Shown piece after piece: positions 37,115-51,800 of a DNA stretch of 64,000 bases. Each line of letters opens with the position of its first letter. The stretch's first letter is position 1. A program made the translations under genes and the position numbers. This stretch comes from Synanceia verrucosa. Its lineage: Eukaryota > Chordata > Actinopteri > Perciformes > Synanceiidae. The notes below the pieces were generated by a model. The model was given only the letters and a program-made list of their open reading frames with translations, was not told where the DNA came from and ran no database searches. The stretch is taken from assembly GCA_029721515.1 (NCBI GenBank), contig CM056558.1, positions 15,407,240-15,471,239 of the forward strand, written 5' to 3'.

Positions 37115-40100
37115 CGACAGTGTGAGTGTGCCTGTGAGTGTGTAGGGGCTGAGGATGGTTGATAGGAAGCAGGTTAATGTCGACAGGTTTTCCCCCGCAT
37201 TCTTTTAGAGGACTTCTCCCACTTGTTCTGTTCACTGGACCGACAGCAACAGGAGTGTGTTAGAAGGTGAAGCTGTGACATTTTAAGCAGTGCATATGTG
37301 GATATTTATTTTAGAGATGGCCTAACGTATGCATTTCAAGAAGTAAGGACTATTATTTTTATGCGATTTGAACCCCTAAGCACACAAATGCTCTCCACGT
37401 TTACATTTTAGCTATTATGAAGAGTTTTCTTATTCAACATGTTACAGGAATTAAGTTGTTATAGGTTAACTGAAAGTAAGTGATGGCCTTTAATAACCTA
37501 TGACAGCACACAATAGTGTCTCTGTCCACTGGGCCATTCAGCTCCAAAAGTATTATTAATATTTCGCTGAATTTGCATGAACAACTCCATGCTGTTCCCT
37601 CCATAAAACTTCAGTCCTTGTAAAGAGCTGCTTTACAAGGACTGAAAACAAAATCACCTGTAGAAAAGCAATTTCCTGCTGAAATGGTAACACCTCAACC
37701 TCAGGTGACACCTCCACATTATGCGTGTGCTTCACAGTGTGTGTAATGTGTGCCGTGGTCGACCATTTCCAATAATATGGTTTGAATTTGGCTCAAGCTT
37801 GACCCATTATCCTCACCATATAGGCAACAGTGACAAATCCTACACTTTAAGGCCATTGTGTGCAAGTGAATAGATGATATATGTAATTGAATATACTGGA
37901 TTAGACATGTCTAAAATTTAGTCCAGCACTAATACTTATTACTTGATAACTGAGAAATCCCAGTCTGTTTCCTGACAAAATGTCTGTCAACAAATCCATT
38001 GGGAAATAAAGCAAAAACTCTGCTGGATTATAGGGAAAATAAAAATAATAAATTAAACAAAATTTTATACTACTGTTAAACACTCTCTGCTCCTATTATA
38101 TTATATGTAGCATTTGCGGATTCTTAATAATTTTATAAACACACAAATATATAGACGCAAATGTTTATTACTCACTATATGTGGCCAAATGCCAATTATG
38201 TTTTTTTTAATTAGGGTACATAATAATTAGATAGCAGGTCTATTTCAGGCTTATAAAATATGTGCAACACACAGATAGTGAAGAAGATATATCGGATTAT
38301 CGGTGTATAATATAGCAAAAAGGCTTAGAATATAAGAACATATAGGTATAAAAACAGAGAGTAGAAGTACAGCATCTCCAGCACCAGAGTGTGTGCTTCT
38401 GCATATAAAAATGAATGTGTGTGGCCACAAGTTGAGCACTGTTTGCGTGTTTGCGAGCGGATGTGGGTCACGGCCGGAGCAGAGCTCGGGCGGACTGCTG
38501 GCCTCTCTCACTTTAGTCGAAAGAGGAGTGGAAGAGATAAGCTCACCCCATCCCCCGTGCTGGAGAGGAGGAGGAGGAGGAGATAAGGGCCTGTTTCCCA
38601 ATGCTACTGCTGAGGCAGGAGCCAGCCTGGGAGGATGCTTTGAACTGCTGCTCGCTATCTGCTCTGCCTGGGAAAATTATAGACAGGGCAGAGTGTCCAG
38701 AGAAACAAAAGACTGATTGAGGGCCGCTGTGCTGTAACTCTCAGGGGTAAATCACACTCCTATCACAGGTCAGAGAGCACAAAGAAAAATTCAAGGGGTG
38801 AGAGGAAATTTTCTTCGGAGCCAGAGGTGTCTCTCTACTCAGCTCTGGCTCGGTTAAGTTTAGTATTGCTGAAGGGATTTTAAGGAAAAGTCATGTAACC
38901 ACACATGAATAAAGGATACCTGCTCACACGCACAAACATCCTCTGCATGCACTGCACATAAATAGATACAATAACTCAGCAGAGTTGATAATACTTTATC
39001 TACTCATGGGAGATGTTCAATTTTCTGAGGCTCAAGTTAAAATTTTGACCTGTTTTATGTATTTTTTTTTTTTTTTTACAGACTTGTGCACCCATGGTAA
39101 AGACATAACAATACAACCTTGTACAGTAAAATCCATTTAACAGGCCTGACTTATCATGGTTTTGTTTGAATAAGTCAAAAAATGAGCAAAAAGAGAGACA
39201 TTAAGACATAACATAAGAGAGATAAGCACAGAAAAAAAATTTTCTATGGGTGAATAACCGTCTATAATCCCAGGCTTCTCTCTTTTCCATTTCTCATTCA
39301 CTCACTCTGAACATCTGATCTGTCAAGATAATAAATGCTACTCTAACTTTACCCAGTTGACAGTTTGCTGTGCACAAGTGGTGCTGAGAGACAACTGTAA
39401 AAATGAATACGTTCATCTCTAAACAAACAATCGGCTGAAAAAATAAACAGGTGAAAAATAAACCAACACTGTTGAGAGAGAGGACAGAGCAACCTACCAT
39501 ATAACCTTTTACTTTGTGCTTGCCTGTAACTTACATCAGTTTGTGCATCTGTGTACCCATGTAAGTAACGGCAGATGATATCTAGAAGAAATATGATCTA
39601 CAGATGAGCTTTTGCAGTTAAATATGCTGTTTGTACCTGTTTGAAGAGCTGCAGGTTGACGGCCATGGACAGAAAGTTCCTCATGGTGCTCGATCGATGG
39701 TTCACGAAGCTCTCCTCACAAAAAGTGATTGGCTCCCCCTGAGGAGTCCACAGAGACATTAATGTCAGAAATTTAACTTAAAAATATAGTACTTATTAAT
39801 TTTGGCTTACTTTTCCTTTTACCAATCTGTTTTTCACCACTTGTGCTTCGTTGAGGAACTGAAGGCAGATGTATGTGGTGCCTTGAAAGGCAGGGGGTCT
39901 AAACTAAATACTGTTGTCGACAATATGATGCCCGGCACTGAGACGATCACATACTGTCTATCATCATTATGCACTGTAAAAAAATCTTCAAAAAAATCAA
40001 GGAGTATTTCAGCTGATTTCATGCAAAAGAGGCAGGGAGGAAAGAGGAAGGATCAAGAAACTGAAAACAGTTCCCCTGGAAGAGCACACAAACGCAATCT

Positions 40101-43100
40101 CCCCCGGACCAAAAGACAGTGTCCCAGTAAACTCCCCAGTACTCTGCATGAACACATTATCACATTATTACTATTTCTTACATCATGTCTGTTGGCCTGT
40201 GAGCTATAGACACTGAGGATGACAACAGATCCACTGCAGGCCAATCACACGCAGCCCTGCAGTCATTTCCAATTCATGTTTTCTCATAATTAACATAATT
40301 CTCACATATTTCAATGATGCTCTAAATTCTTCTGGTGTAAAACAATGTGCTTTGTCTGTTCCAGGCTACGAGCACAGTGTGGCACACAAAAACAACTTAA
40401 CAACATCGGAGAATAAGTGCATTTTTCAAGGATGGGCGGATGATACCAGTGGCCCAAATAACATCACAGGAATACTGCTCCACTTACATCACTAAAAGTT
40501 TTTAAGGCGTATTCTCTCTCGTAAAAGCAGAGTTGAAAGTAGTTTATTGTAGATTAATCAGCTTTGCAGTTTCCATCTGGCTGCTACAGCCTCGGACCAA
40601 ACTGCAGCTCACAACACTGAAAAGCATGCTGCGACTAACAACTAACTGCTACTGGAAAAAAACGTACAAAATCATCTTTAAGACTAGGTCTGCGTAAACA
40701 TTGAACATCAACTGCCAACACTGCTGGAATCTAGACAAACTAGAGCCAAATTAACGTGATCTATTTTAATAAAGGTCACCAAGGTCACCTAGCACAAGAA
40801 AGACAGAAAGTCTTCAGTGAATGTAGTCAGTCATTTTGATTTAGTGAAATAATCCAGAAAAACAACATGAGGTTGGGTCAGTACTGTAACTGCAAGATAA
40901 GAGAGGACCATATACACTCACAGCTGGTACCATAATATAACTCCAACAGGTAAGTGCCCACTGCTAATGCAGAGCAATGAGTGAGTACTACTTCGTGCTG
41001 ATGTTAAAGCTGGGGTAGGCAGCTTGTTTGGGCAAAAAATACATACATTTTCAGCATATTAAAATTCCATCAGCATATTGAAATTCCATTGGTCTGAGAT
41101 AATACTATTCCAGCACTGGTCAAAACCAGTGTTGGGCAGTAACATGTTAATAACTGCAACACAGTTATTTTGACAGTAACTAATACTCTAATGCATTACG
41201 TTTGGCAATATGGTGTGTTTGTCTGTTACTTGGTAAATGATTTCCTGATTGATAAATTCATTGATTTCATTCATGCTCTCGGATGGCACTAGGGACAGGG
41301 GGACATGTCCCCCTCAGATTCATAGACATTGATCCGTCCACTCACTTTCCCAGCATCAGGCGACAAACATCACCAGTAAAACAGAGCATTAATGTCACTG
41401 CAGCAGCACTGGGAGCCCAGTGTTTGTGTGATTTGAATCATGGTGTTTTCAAGTTGTACACAAAAGTCAGAATTTCCAAGCTCCAAGTCAGAATTGAAAT
41501 CAGAACCCTCCTTGAAGTTGGATCTCCAACTCAAAAAGTCAGATTAATCTCACCAACCCGACATAGCATTCATGCTATCTGCAACTGACAGTAGCTACAT
41601 GTTTTGTTGTACATCTGTAAGGCTGGAAGAGCTGGGAGCTCTAAACTTTGAGGTTAAGCTGCTCTAAGTTCTGACTTCCAATTGAACACACCATAAGGCA
41701 AACTCACTCCCCAGGGTCCTAACACATTAACACATATTACTCATGCACTCAGTGCCAATTGGTGTTTTCTTCATCTGGACTTGACTTTATCACTTACGTA
41801 TCACACACACACATGCACGTTGTAGACTTTGGCAAATGTGTAGCTATTTACATTATCAAGTGTGGTGAAAGATTCCATCAATTACTGTTTAAGCATTGCT
41901 CAAGTGGATTTGATTATTAACGTATCGTTATTTATTGATATCACTGATATTGATATTAATAAACAGGAACATCAAATACTATTTTGAATAAATGATCACC
42001 ATAGTAAAGCTGTTTCTAATGCTGTTTTTTTATGCAAAACATTTTGTTTTAAATGCTTTTTACAGGTTGTGATATATTTGTATTTGTTTTACTGAATATC
42101 CATGTTTCAATGTTGGAATGAGTCTTTTTGTTTATTTTTGTTGTATATTTACGCATATTTACGTGTTACGCATATAACCAGACTAAGCAGTTTATTTACA
42201 CAGCTGCTTTGAAATATGTATTTGACCATACACCCATTGTATTAAAGTCATAACAAGATGTTTCAAAATTATCCTTGCATCTTGGTATAGGCCAGTACGA
42301 TCTTTTACAGATGAAAACGCTATATATTGATCTCCTCTACTTGTGTCAGACTTTGTGTCTTTGAACATGTGACGGTACTCTGAGCTCCCCCACTCAGAGC
42401 TTTCACACCTGGTTGAATGACATGAACAGTTTACATGCTCACTTTAGTAAATTTGATCCAAACAGTACCGAGCACACGCTGATGGAATATGCGCAACCAC
42501 CAACCCCACTTGGCTTCATCAATGGTGGTGAAAACTAATCTGAACTGCTATTTCAGGTTATTTTTTCCAGACGTGTGCTGCTTTGAACTGGTGAGAAGCA
42601 CCTGGGGGAGCACTGACGTGAGTTGAAAGTGATGACCTAAGAAATGCAGTTCTAATCAACCGATCAACTGCTTTTCAACTCATTATCATTTTCTAGTATT
42701 GTTTCATTTACAGCTCAGCAAGACTTCAACCAAACATCCACACCCCTCCTTCTGTCGAGGCATATGGGCCTGTGAACCGCCGCCCTCGGCTCAGAACAGA
42801 GCAGAGTGATATTCCACAAATATCAGAACGCAGGGAGCATCATCAGTATCTTCACGAAAGCAGATGTGCCGTATGTGCGTGCTTATGTGTGCACATGTAT
42901 GTTAACGACGATGGTTTTTTCATACAGATCCTGTCTGAAGGAAAACGCAGTGTGAGTGTTAGTGAACTGAGAAAATGACTGCATGTTGTGCTCGCACACA
43001 CACTAACACACACATTCACTGCGTCTCAGTACTTGTGTCAGAGGGGAGGCAGTTTGTTCGTATACCGTCTGTATACAGAGAAAAGAGAGACAGCATCAAT

Positions 43101-46100
43101 AATGTAGCATCTTGACTCCGGGAGTCCACAAAGTCCAATTAATCTCAAAGCCAAAGGAACAAAGGCTTTGCTATTTGACAAACAGGACATGCTGTAGTTT
43201 GCTCTGCTCTGACTCAGACTTGATAAGCAGAAAAGATCCAGAAAAGAAATGTTAGGGGGGGTTGTAAAGGAGAGTAAAACACCAAAGGTGGCTAAAAGGG
43301 ATCTTCAAAGGGAACGTCCTGACTCTTTTCAGCTCCTCTGACATTTTCTACCTCAGACAGGCCCACCTTAGCTCTGCACTCTGACTGAAAACACACCTTT
43401 TACCTTCAGTCAAAACTGCTCCAGTCTAACCAAACTCACCTCACTCATATTGAGAACACTACTGCCTGCTACACAGTCTGAGAAGCAAATATTATAGTCA
43501 TCTCTGTGAATATTTCATTCTGTCTGAAAATACAATCTGTGACCTTTATACTTTGTACTTAATCAATAAGAATTCTCATTTTTATATGTGAGATGGGCAT
43601 TATACACGTTTGTTTGGTGTCCAGTACAGAGATATATCTGAGATGAGTTTAAACATCTGTTCACCTAAATGACAGAAAACACTCTTTCTCAGTTACTGCA
43701 AGATGTAGATAGTTTTGCATTTCCATTTTGAAATATCTGTCTCTGAGATTTCTGCTACCACCTCCGTGCAACAGTCCTATCTGTATTCATGGGCAATAAG
43801 TAGTATACATAAAAGGGATTACTGCTTATTAAGAAATTATACAGAATAAGGGGTATTTTGAATAACCACAAGCAAAATGCGAATCACATCCACTGTATAG
43901 GGGATGGATATGTTAAAATAAAATGTAAAAATGTCTATCGGGATACTTTGTGTATTTAGGAGAAGCAAACCCACAAACAAGGGTAGCTTACAAACACATA
44001 CGATTCAAGCAATGCTGTTACACAAGGTGACTGATAGTGATTAGTGACACTGGATCCTTACAGGTTTATATCGGAGGGCATCTCGGTAGGAACCAAACAG
44101 AGCTGCCTGCGTTCTCAAGAAGGCCCTCGCCACACCACTTCCCGTTGCTGTTGACTGCTTCTTTAGCTTGCTCTTCAGAGAGGACACCTGGTGGAAAATA
44201 TAAAGAGAGAGTGGGGGATAGACAGAAGGAGAGAGAAAGGAGGGAGGGAGGGTGAAAAGGGAGAGATGGAGGGGTAAAAAGTTAAATTATCACCTCTGAA
44301 ATTGGTGGAGGAAACAGCTCGCCCATTCTGGGTGTGAAGTATCACATTTGCAGGTCATCCCAAAAAAAGGAAGGAAAAGAAAGAGAGAAGCTTCAGCCTT
44401 TCCTCTGAGCTTATCTGCTGTGCTGCTGGGAGCACCTGCTGCTTTGCTAATTGAGCAGAGGACGAGGTGGGGGAAGGGATGGCGAGAGGGAGCGAAGCAC
44501 AGAGGAAATGGAAACTTGCATCTTTGCTCATCCTCTCTCACCCTCTCTTTCCACGCTGCCACCCTTGCTCTCCTCCCCATCACCTTCTCTCTCTCTCCAT
44601 TTCTTCTCTTTTTTTCCCCAGGCCCCATGTTTTCTCCTCCCCTGTTGGCTCTCCCAAACTCTCTCCAGAAAAGGGACTCTTGACATAAAATGTCTTTAAT
44701 TATTTTCCCCTCTCCTGGCTCTGTCTCCAAGACTCCAGGCGAGAGTGGAGGAGCAGCAGGCCCGAGCTTGTTTTAGGATGACAAAAGATTCACCCCAGCC
44801 ACCGGGCCCTGGGGAGTCTGGGAAGGGAAGTTGTCAAGAGGCTCTCCTCACCTGCTCAGCAGTAGCCTGACTGTGTTGTGGCAGAACGAGGCGGAGGCAG
44901 GGATGGTGAGGGACTGCTGCTCTCTGCGTGGGCTGTGCCAGCGTAGCACAAAAGCACAACGTTTGATTGAGTTGCACGGGAGGTCTAGATTACTGTAATG
45001 CAGTTTGGTGCGGGTTGTGAGCAGCAGTACATGTTTGGATCACGATTTTAAAGGACAATCTCTAAATTTAGCGTTCAAAAAGTAACATAATGTATATATA
45101 CCTTTGAATTGTTTTACCTTACTTTCTATATTATATGCCATTATATGATATGATAAAAATTCTACAACCGATGCCTATTCTTTGTAGAAGGGTGTTTCCA
45201 ACAAAACCGAGGCTTTCTTTTACTCATTGGCACTACAACAGGGCAGATGAAGCCAAAGTGCTCCAGGTAACAATGCTCTACCTTCTTACTTCACCACTCA
45301 GCTGAATATGGGGTGGCCTCATACATAGAAAGTGTGTGAAAAAACTAGGAATAAAATAATTGACCATTTCTGGTTAGCAGTCTGCCTATTGCATTTAACA
45401 CTGCAGTGTTTCACCAGTCCATTCAATCACCTTTTCAAACAGTGCAAAGTTTTGTGGTGTGGGCTCTGGTATCTCAGTGTATCAGATATTCATATGTTAA
45501 TTGTCTGGCACGTTCATGTGTGTGAAGCAACAATGAACATTAACAACTAATTCTGTAGTCTATATTGTTAGTTTTAAAGCTGCCATTTGTTAAAGTTGTA
45601 TTTGTGGGCAGGAAGAAAAGGAAGAAGACATGAAAGCAGGAGAAAAAAATGAGGTTGTGTCTACCATTAAATGACCCAGTTCCTCTGTAATGTGAGACAA
45701 TTTTGATCAGGTCTACTTCAATTGGAGGTGGCCAATTACGTCATGCTGTATAGCTGCAGCGTTAAGAGGGATATCGTGGTCTGGCATCTGCAATTAGCCT
45801 ATCTGGAAAACTTCAGGGAGGAGAAGCAAAGTGTTATCATGGCTCATACAGAGGACAATCAGAAAGGAACAGAGGCTGAGGGAAGAGGAGAGAAAGCGAG
45901 ACAGAGAGAGTGGCAGTCTTAAACTGGGACAAAGACAAAACGAACAGCGTGGATTCCTCTCCCCTGGGCTTTCTCACTCTCCACAACATCCCCGTGCTGC
46001 CATTGCAAATGCTCCCAGGCATCAAACAGGAAGTTTATCACGGTTAAATTAACAAGTGTCATCTCCATATTCACTCATTGTGCTAAATGCTTTTATGTTT

Positions 46101-48847
46101 ATGTAAAGCCCTTTCTGGAATTAATATTTCATGTTTATGTGCGTTTTCACTGATTTTTTTTCATGCTCACAAATCATTAAACTGTCTTTTTTCCAGGGGT
46201 GTGTGTGTGGGGGGGGGGAGAATCAAAGTGAACACAATGTCAGTCTAAGTGGGGGAGGCATACCCCAAAGACTGTCAGAGAAGACGGGATAGCGGCGGAG
46301 TTTACTCTGCACACAGAGTTCTGTACAGCAACTTTGAACGGGTGGGAGCACTGCAGCGGCAAACACTTTTTAATGAGGTGGGACACAATCACTTGTGTTT
46401 TGTTAAGCAGAGAAAAATGGGTGATAAAGCGATAAGTTCAAAGTTTCACATTTTATTCACGAGTAAGATTAGGCATGATGAAAAAAATTATTCTTTAGAC
46501 ACATGCTGTAATTAATTAACTTGTCACATATAACAAATATAGTATAAGTGCGTGACAAATACAAGAATATCATTTTTTTTTGCTAAAAGAAAAACGAAGC
46601 GCTTCTTCACATACCCGACACAAGAAACTAAATGTGTGTTTAGTAATTGGATATTGAATATGGTGCCTACGCCACAATCATCATCAGGTATGCCTCCACG
46701 GTAATGGCTCTGTCAAATTAATTAACTTCTACAGTTTGAGTGAAGCTAACGAGATGCGTACAGGCATCAGAGGAAGGCCAGGCTCTACAGGTGATAACCC
46801 TATTTGGCAGTGACATTTTGTAGTGTAAAGTCACAGTGGCGGTGACGAGATCAAAGGCAGCGAGTCCCCCATTGGGTCCAATTAGAACTGTAGCATTGTA
46901 CATGGAAGGGGTGGCAGAGGGAGAGAGGGGGGTGAGGAGGGGTTGGGGGAAAGGGAGGAAAAAAAACTGTTGAGTTATGATATTCATAATCTATGCAGAG
47001 AGGCCTTTCCAGTACAGGTCCTCTCCCCATAGCTGTGATCTTTTCAATTTACATCAAGGGAAGATGGTCGGGGATGAAAGTGGGGCATCCAAGGCGCACA
47101 GCCCACAGAGGGCAGACATGGGGCCTCATTAAGGCCCAGCCCAGCCAGCCCCAAACAGGGCTTGAAGTGCGTCACATAAAGAGCATGGGGTCAAAGGTCA
47201 GACATAGAACAGATCTCCATTTAACTCTCCAGCTGGAGATGGTAATTAGCAGGTGCGATGGTGATCCCTGCCTGACTGTAAGGGATGACACCACTGTAGG
47301 TGACACCACGCATCTGTGTGAATGTGTCTGAGTCCACACATGTGTACACACGGACACACACCCTGGCGTCACCTACAGGAGTGTCATCCTGGGATCTTCG
47401 CTCGCCTCACACTGACATGAATGTGATTAGAGAATATGCAGGCGCTGTACATATCTATATTACATTTAGGCTCATGCAATGACAAAAAAAAATAAAAAAA
47501 AAATAACGGTGAATGTGACAAAAACATCAACACCTCTCACTGCTTTTGTAAGAGACAAGGTAGCCTTACACTGTGCTGTTCTACAACACAACGAATAAAT
47601 AAAATAATAATAGTTTTATCACTTCATGTTGTGCATGACAACAAGCAATATTTCTATGTAAAGTGCTCATATAATCAGTCAGCATATGACACTTGGTCAT
47701 TGCTGTTAATTAACTAAAATAATAAAAAAAATTGTATTTACTATTGAATAAATGGAAAAAAGGATAAACGGAGGGGAAAAAAGTTATTCATAAAAATCTG
47801 AATATATGTTTAGAATTTCCGTCTAAATTTTCAATGGAGCATAAAAAACCCTACCAAATAATGACCCTGACACTTGTCTGTTGTTAAAGAAATTAATAAA
47901 TAAAAAGTTAGGTTTTTCTCCTCACAAAAAAAGAATGTTTTGTTTAAGATTCTGTCCAGGGAAAGAAAGCCATGGGGACGCAATTAAAGAACTACAAAGA
48001 AAAAAAAATAGTTATGAAAATCTCCCACTTTCTTTTGATGTGCTGCAGTCTGAACTGTGCACACACACATACAAACACACACATATCTGAACAAAGACGC
48101 ACAGAGAACTGGCATATCCTCACACACACACACACACGCACACACGTGCATGCATACATGCGCACAGTGTAACTTGAAATCTATGAAATTCATTCATTAA
48201 TGTAGTAAATTTTAAAACATATAAAGTATTTATAAATATATTTACAGTGACTTCTAGTTTCATACTTATGGTAAATTACAGAATTATGAAAATATGACTT
48301 AAGTTATGGGGGTGGAGTCAACTACAATTTCTTCTAAATAACCACATAAGATTTCTAACTTCTAGTCTTTGATATGATACCAAATACTGTGAATGTCAAA
48401 TCAGCAAAATGAAATGAATGAAAATGAGAGACTAATACAGACAAATTGTTTAGGCACATACAGTAGTGAAACACAGAACTGATCTGCAGTTAAGTTCATG
48501 CAACACAATACATTAGTCAAGCAAAAAGAAAAATAGTGAGAAAGCAAGGGGGAGGAAAAAAAAAAATCCTCAGTGTGTGTTTTAATGGGGCTGTCTCATT
48601 GCCATGAGACTCTCCCCGGTGTGGGGTTACTTTGTCAAGCTGACCTCTTATAGCAGCTGAGCGGCTGAGTTTTGCATACATAATTAACTACAGCTAAATG
48701 TCATCTCTCACTTCAATAACTAACGCAGTGGGTGATGCTGCTCTCTCTTTTTGACTCCTAATCCAGAGTGAACCGCCAGCAAAACGAGTATGTGAAAATG
48801 AAGTGCAGCTTTTAAACTCCACATGAGTAAATGAGGGGCTGTAACAC

Positions 48848-48890
<43 letters not shown>

Positions 48891-51800
48891 CGACAGAGAG
48901 AGAGCGAGTAAGCACAGTTCAGCGTCATGTAAAACAATCATAACCTGTAAAATAATGCTTCAAATGAGCACATCTCGACATTTGCAGTCAACAGAGTCCA
49001 CACTCAACAACAGCCGATGTTAACAAAAACTTGTTATTATCCATTGTAAACAAGGATACTGGTTATGGTCAAGTACGGCATGTAACTGAGATGGAGCAAG
49101 CACATTCCCAGCACTGAGCTTACAGCTAGTTAGTACAGCATGTGAGGGGCTTTACTGTAGGCGGCTCCGGTATACTGGAAAGACACTGAAATGAAACACT
49201 CGGCTGTATGTAAACTGAAAATGGGGGAATCTGGTGGACATATCAAAAATCTGTGAGTAGCAAAAGTTTCCTCGTGATCTAGATCCGAATGTAATTGATG
49301 AACATTGCTGGCCGATAATGTGTAGGTGTCGCTGTGTGTGTTGGTGCATCTGCGTGTGAGTGTTTGCCTGCTGCAGTAGATGATGATGTAGATGTTGTTT
49401 TCTGGGAGCATCGGAAAGTGAAATGCCAAATTAAAGCCGCAATGTTTGATTAAGTGTGCCAGGTGATCTCAGGAGAGTCGCACAGACACAACCTCAACCC
49501 CCTCATTCATTTGTAAACCTCCTAATGCAGGCATGAAATACAGGAAGTAGGAGTGTACGCTGTAAATTTCCCTCTTGATTGGGAATACAAATGATCAAAT
49601 GTATGAGGGCTAGGAATGTATGGGTACACGGTGTCAGCAAAGTAGCGAGCGGCAGAGAGGAGGAGAATAGAAAGAATTAGGCTGTGATGTGAGAGGGAGC
49701 ATCTGAAAATAAAGATGTAAGCTGCATTGTAGCACCTCACCTTGAATGTGGCTCAGAAAGAATAATACATGAAAAAAAAAATAAATCTTCCGTCATTGGT
49801 TTGAGATCAATTGCTGAGATCAAATAAAAATGGGATTCACTCACACACTGTTTGTTTTCAGAATTAACAGACTCCTAATTCGCTATTCTTGGATACTTTT
49901 AATGACTAGCGCGGTAAACAGCTCCACCAACCAAAAGCCAATTATAACTTTATCAGCGCAATCTCTGTGCGGAAGAGGAACGGTGGATCCCAGAAAGAGA
50001 AACAAAAATACCTTGATCTTCCAGAGGGGGAAAAATGTTTTGTTTTTTTTATATTGAATATTTCTTTTCTGTGTACTTGTCAAAACATTGATTTTACTGA
50101 CACAAGCACAGTCTCTCTAAGATCAATATGATTTATTAATATACAAAAACTATAGAAACTTTCAGTTCAGCTCAGTCAGTCTTAAAATATGCAAAATCCT
50201 GCTAAAAATACACCATGTAAAATAAATTAAAAAATGATCTATTTCTCTAATAAAAACACAGTTTGTCTCAATAACAGAGCTAAAATAAAGAAACAAAAAC
50301 CCTTGATGTGTATGCTTTTTTTATACAAAGATACCTGAATATAATGGTTAAAACAGGAAATTTACTTTCAAATACTTTTAAATATATTTAAAAATGTACA
50401 GAAAAAAAAGATTGATGTTGTGGATTAATTTATGCCCTGTGCATTTAAAAAGACAAATCCAGAACAAAAGTAGAACCAATGCTGAACATTTGATTCATAT
50501 GACATTTCCAATTTAAAGCATGTCAAACATTATTCAGAAAAGATTGCTGCATCCTTTTTTGACCCGCTACCAATTACTCTTTTATTCAGATCTTTCCTTT
50601 CTCTGCCAAACGGAACCGCTACTGGCGTGGTAGCATTTGTAATAGTCAATAAATCTAAAATATTATGTGTGAAGTTGCGGGAAAAGACCATTAAGGGGCG
50701 GGCACTAGTGGAGCCGGTGTAGGAGTCCTGTCTGAAAGAGAGCGGCTAATTCAGGACAACTGTGAACTCTGAACCTGCTAAAAGCACGGCCACTGGTCAG
50801 CCGAGCCACGTAATGGAGACCACATGTGCTCACAGCCTGCATCGCCATAATTAGACGGATCTCTAAAGGTTTGCTTAAATCAACATCAGAGTGCTTTGTT
50901 TTCACTCTTAGTTGGACATAAAAGAAGCACAGAAACTGCCTGTGGCCTTCACCTTTCAATCTATTTCATGCTTTATATATTCATACAAAGTGATGCCGGG
51001 CTTTTAAACTGAGAATAATCATTAGTTTCATTGGTCTCAGGGCTTCGGTTTCACGCTGAATGAAGCCTGAGTGTTAAGTAGCCAGTGTTACAGTGAGAAT
51101 TATAGAGACATGAAGAGTGTTTTAATGGCTCAGAAACGACACCCGGCAGCTTAGCCCAGGCAGAGAATCGCTGCTCAGCATTAATCAAAATTTCAGGCCT
51201 CTGTTTGACAAACTGCACAATGCCTCAAACATCTCCTTGTGTGTAAACACAAACATCAAATGCCATGTGGCATGTCCTCATCACTAACAAGCAAACTAAC
51301 AAGAGACCTGGAATTCCACTCAATTAGTACCTGCTTGCTTCCTTATTAATCTACTAGCCCCGGTCTAAAGATGAGAAGAGACGGGGAAAAAAAAAACCAA
51401 CAACAACAATTTGTTGCAATAAACATATTAATGCCAGTGAGGTTTCCGTTTCAGGTGGTGTAATTTGACATGATATGCAGGCTATGTTCTGTCATTAGTA
51501 AAGAAAAATGGTGAGCCGGGGATCAAAGCAAAAAGGCTCTGAGTCTGCCACTTAATTTATCACACAGCAAAGACAAAGGCTTTTCTCTCTGTTACTGTCG
51601 CTTTTCAAAAGCCATGACTCCTTTTTATGACAAACTCAGTTTGTGATTTAATTTAGGGCTTGAGTCCCTGGGTGCAGAAAGGGAAGCAGGCAGGCAGGAA
51701 GTGAGGAGAAGGCACCGAAACCATACAGACACACAGGTAAAGAAGCAGACAGAAACGTAAGAAATGTCCAGACTGGCGGAAGGACTGTGAAAGAGAGACA

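Larger units (their letters stand above)
33944..39636 (-). other. dennd1b: Large dennd1b intron
   Basis: About 5.7 kb with the long AT run, the interspersed repeat at 36488, a CA run and the 16-bp hairpin. No coding exon recognised. Confidence 0.7.

Noticed and set aside
41298..41313. Perfect palindrome containing a p53-like half site (GGACATGTCC)
   Set aside because: Only one half site is present, and the surrounding text resembles an old transposon end, so a regulatory role is not supported.
42772..42978. Open frame of 68 codons with an Arg-rich start
   Set aside because: No splice-site context, low-complexity follow-on, and no recognisable family; expected by chance in 43 kb of intron.
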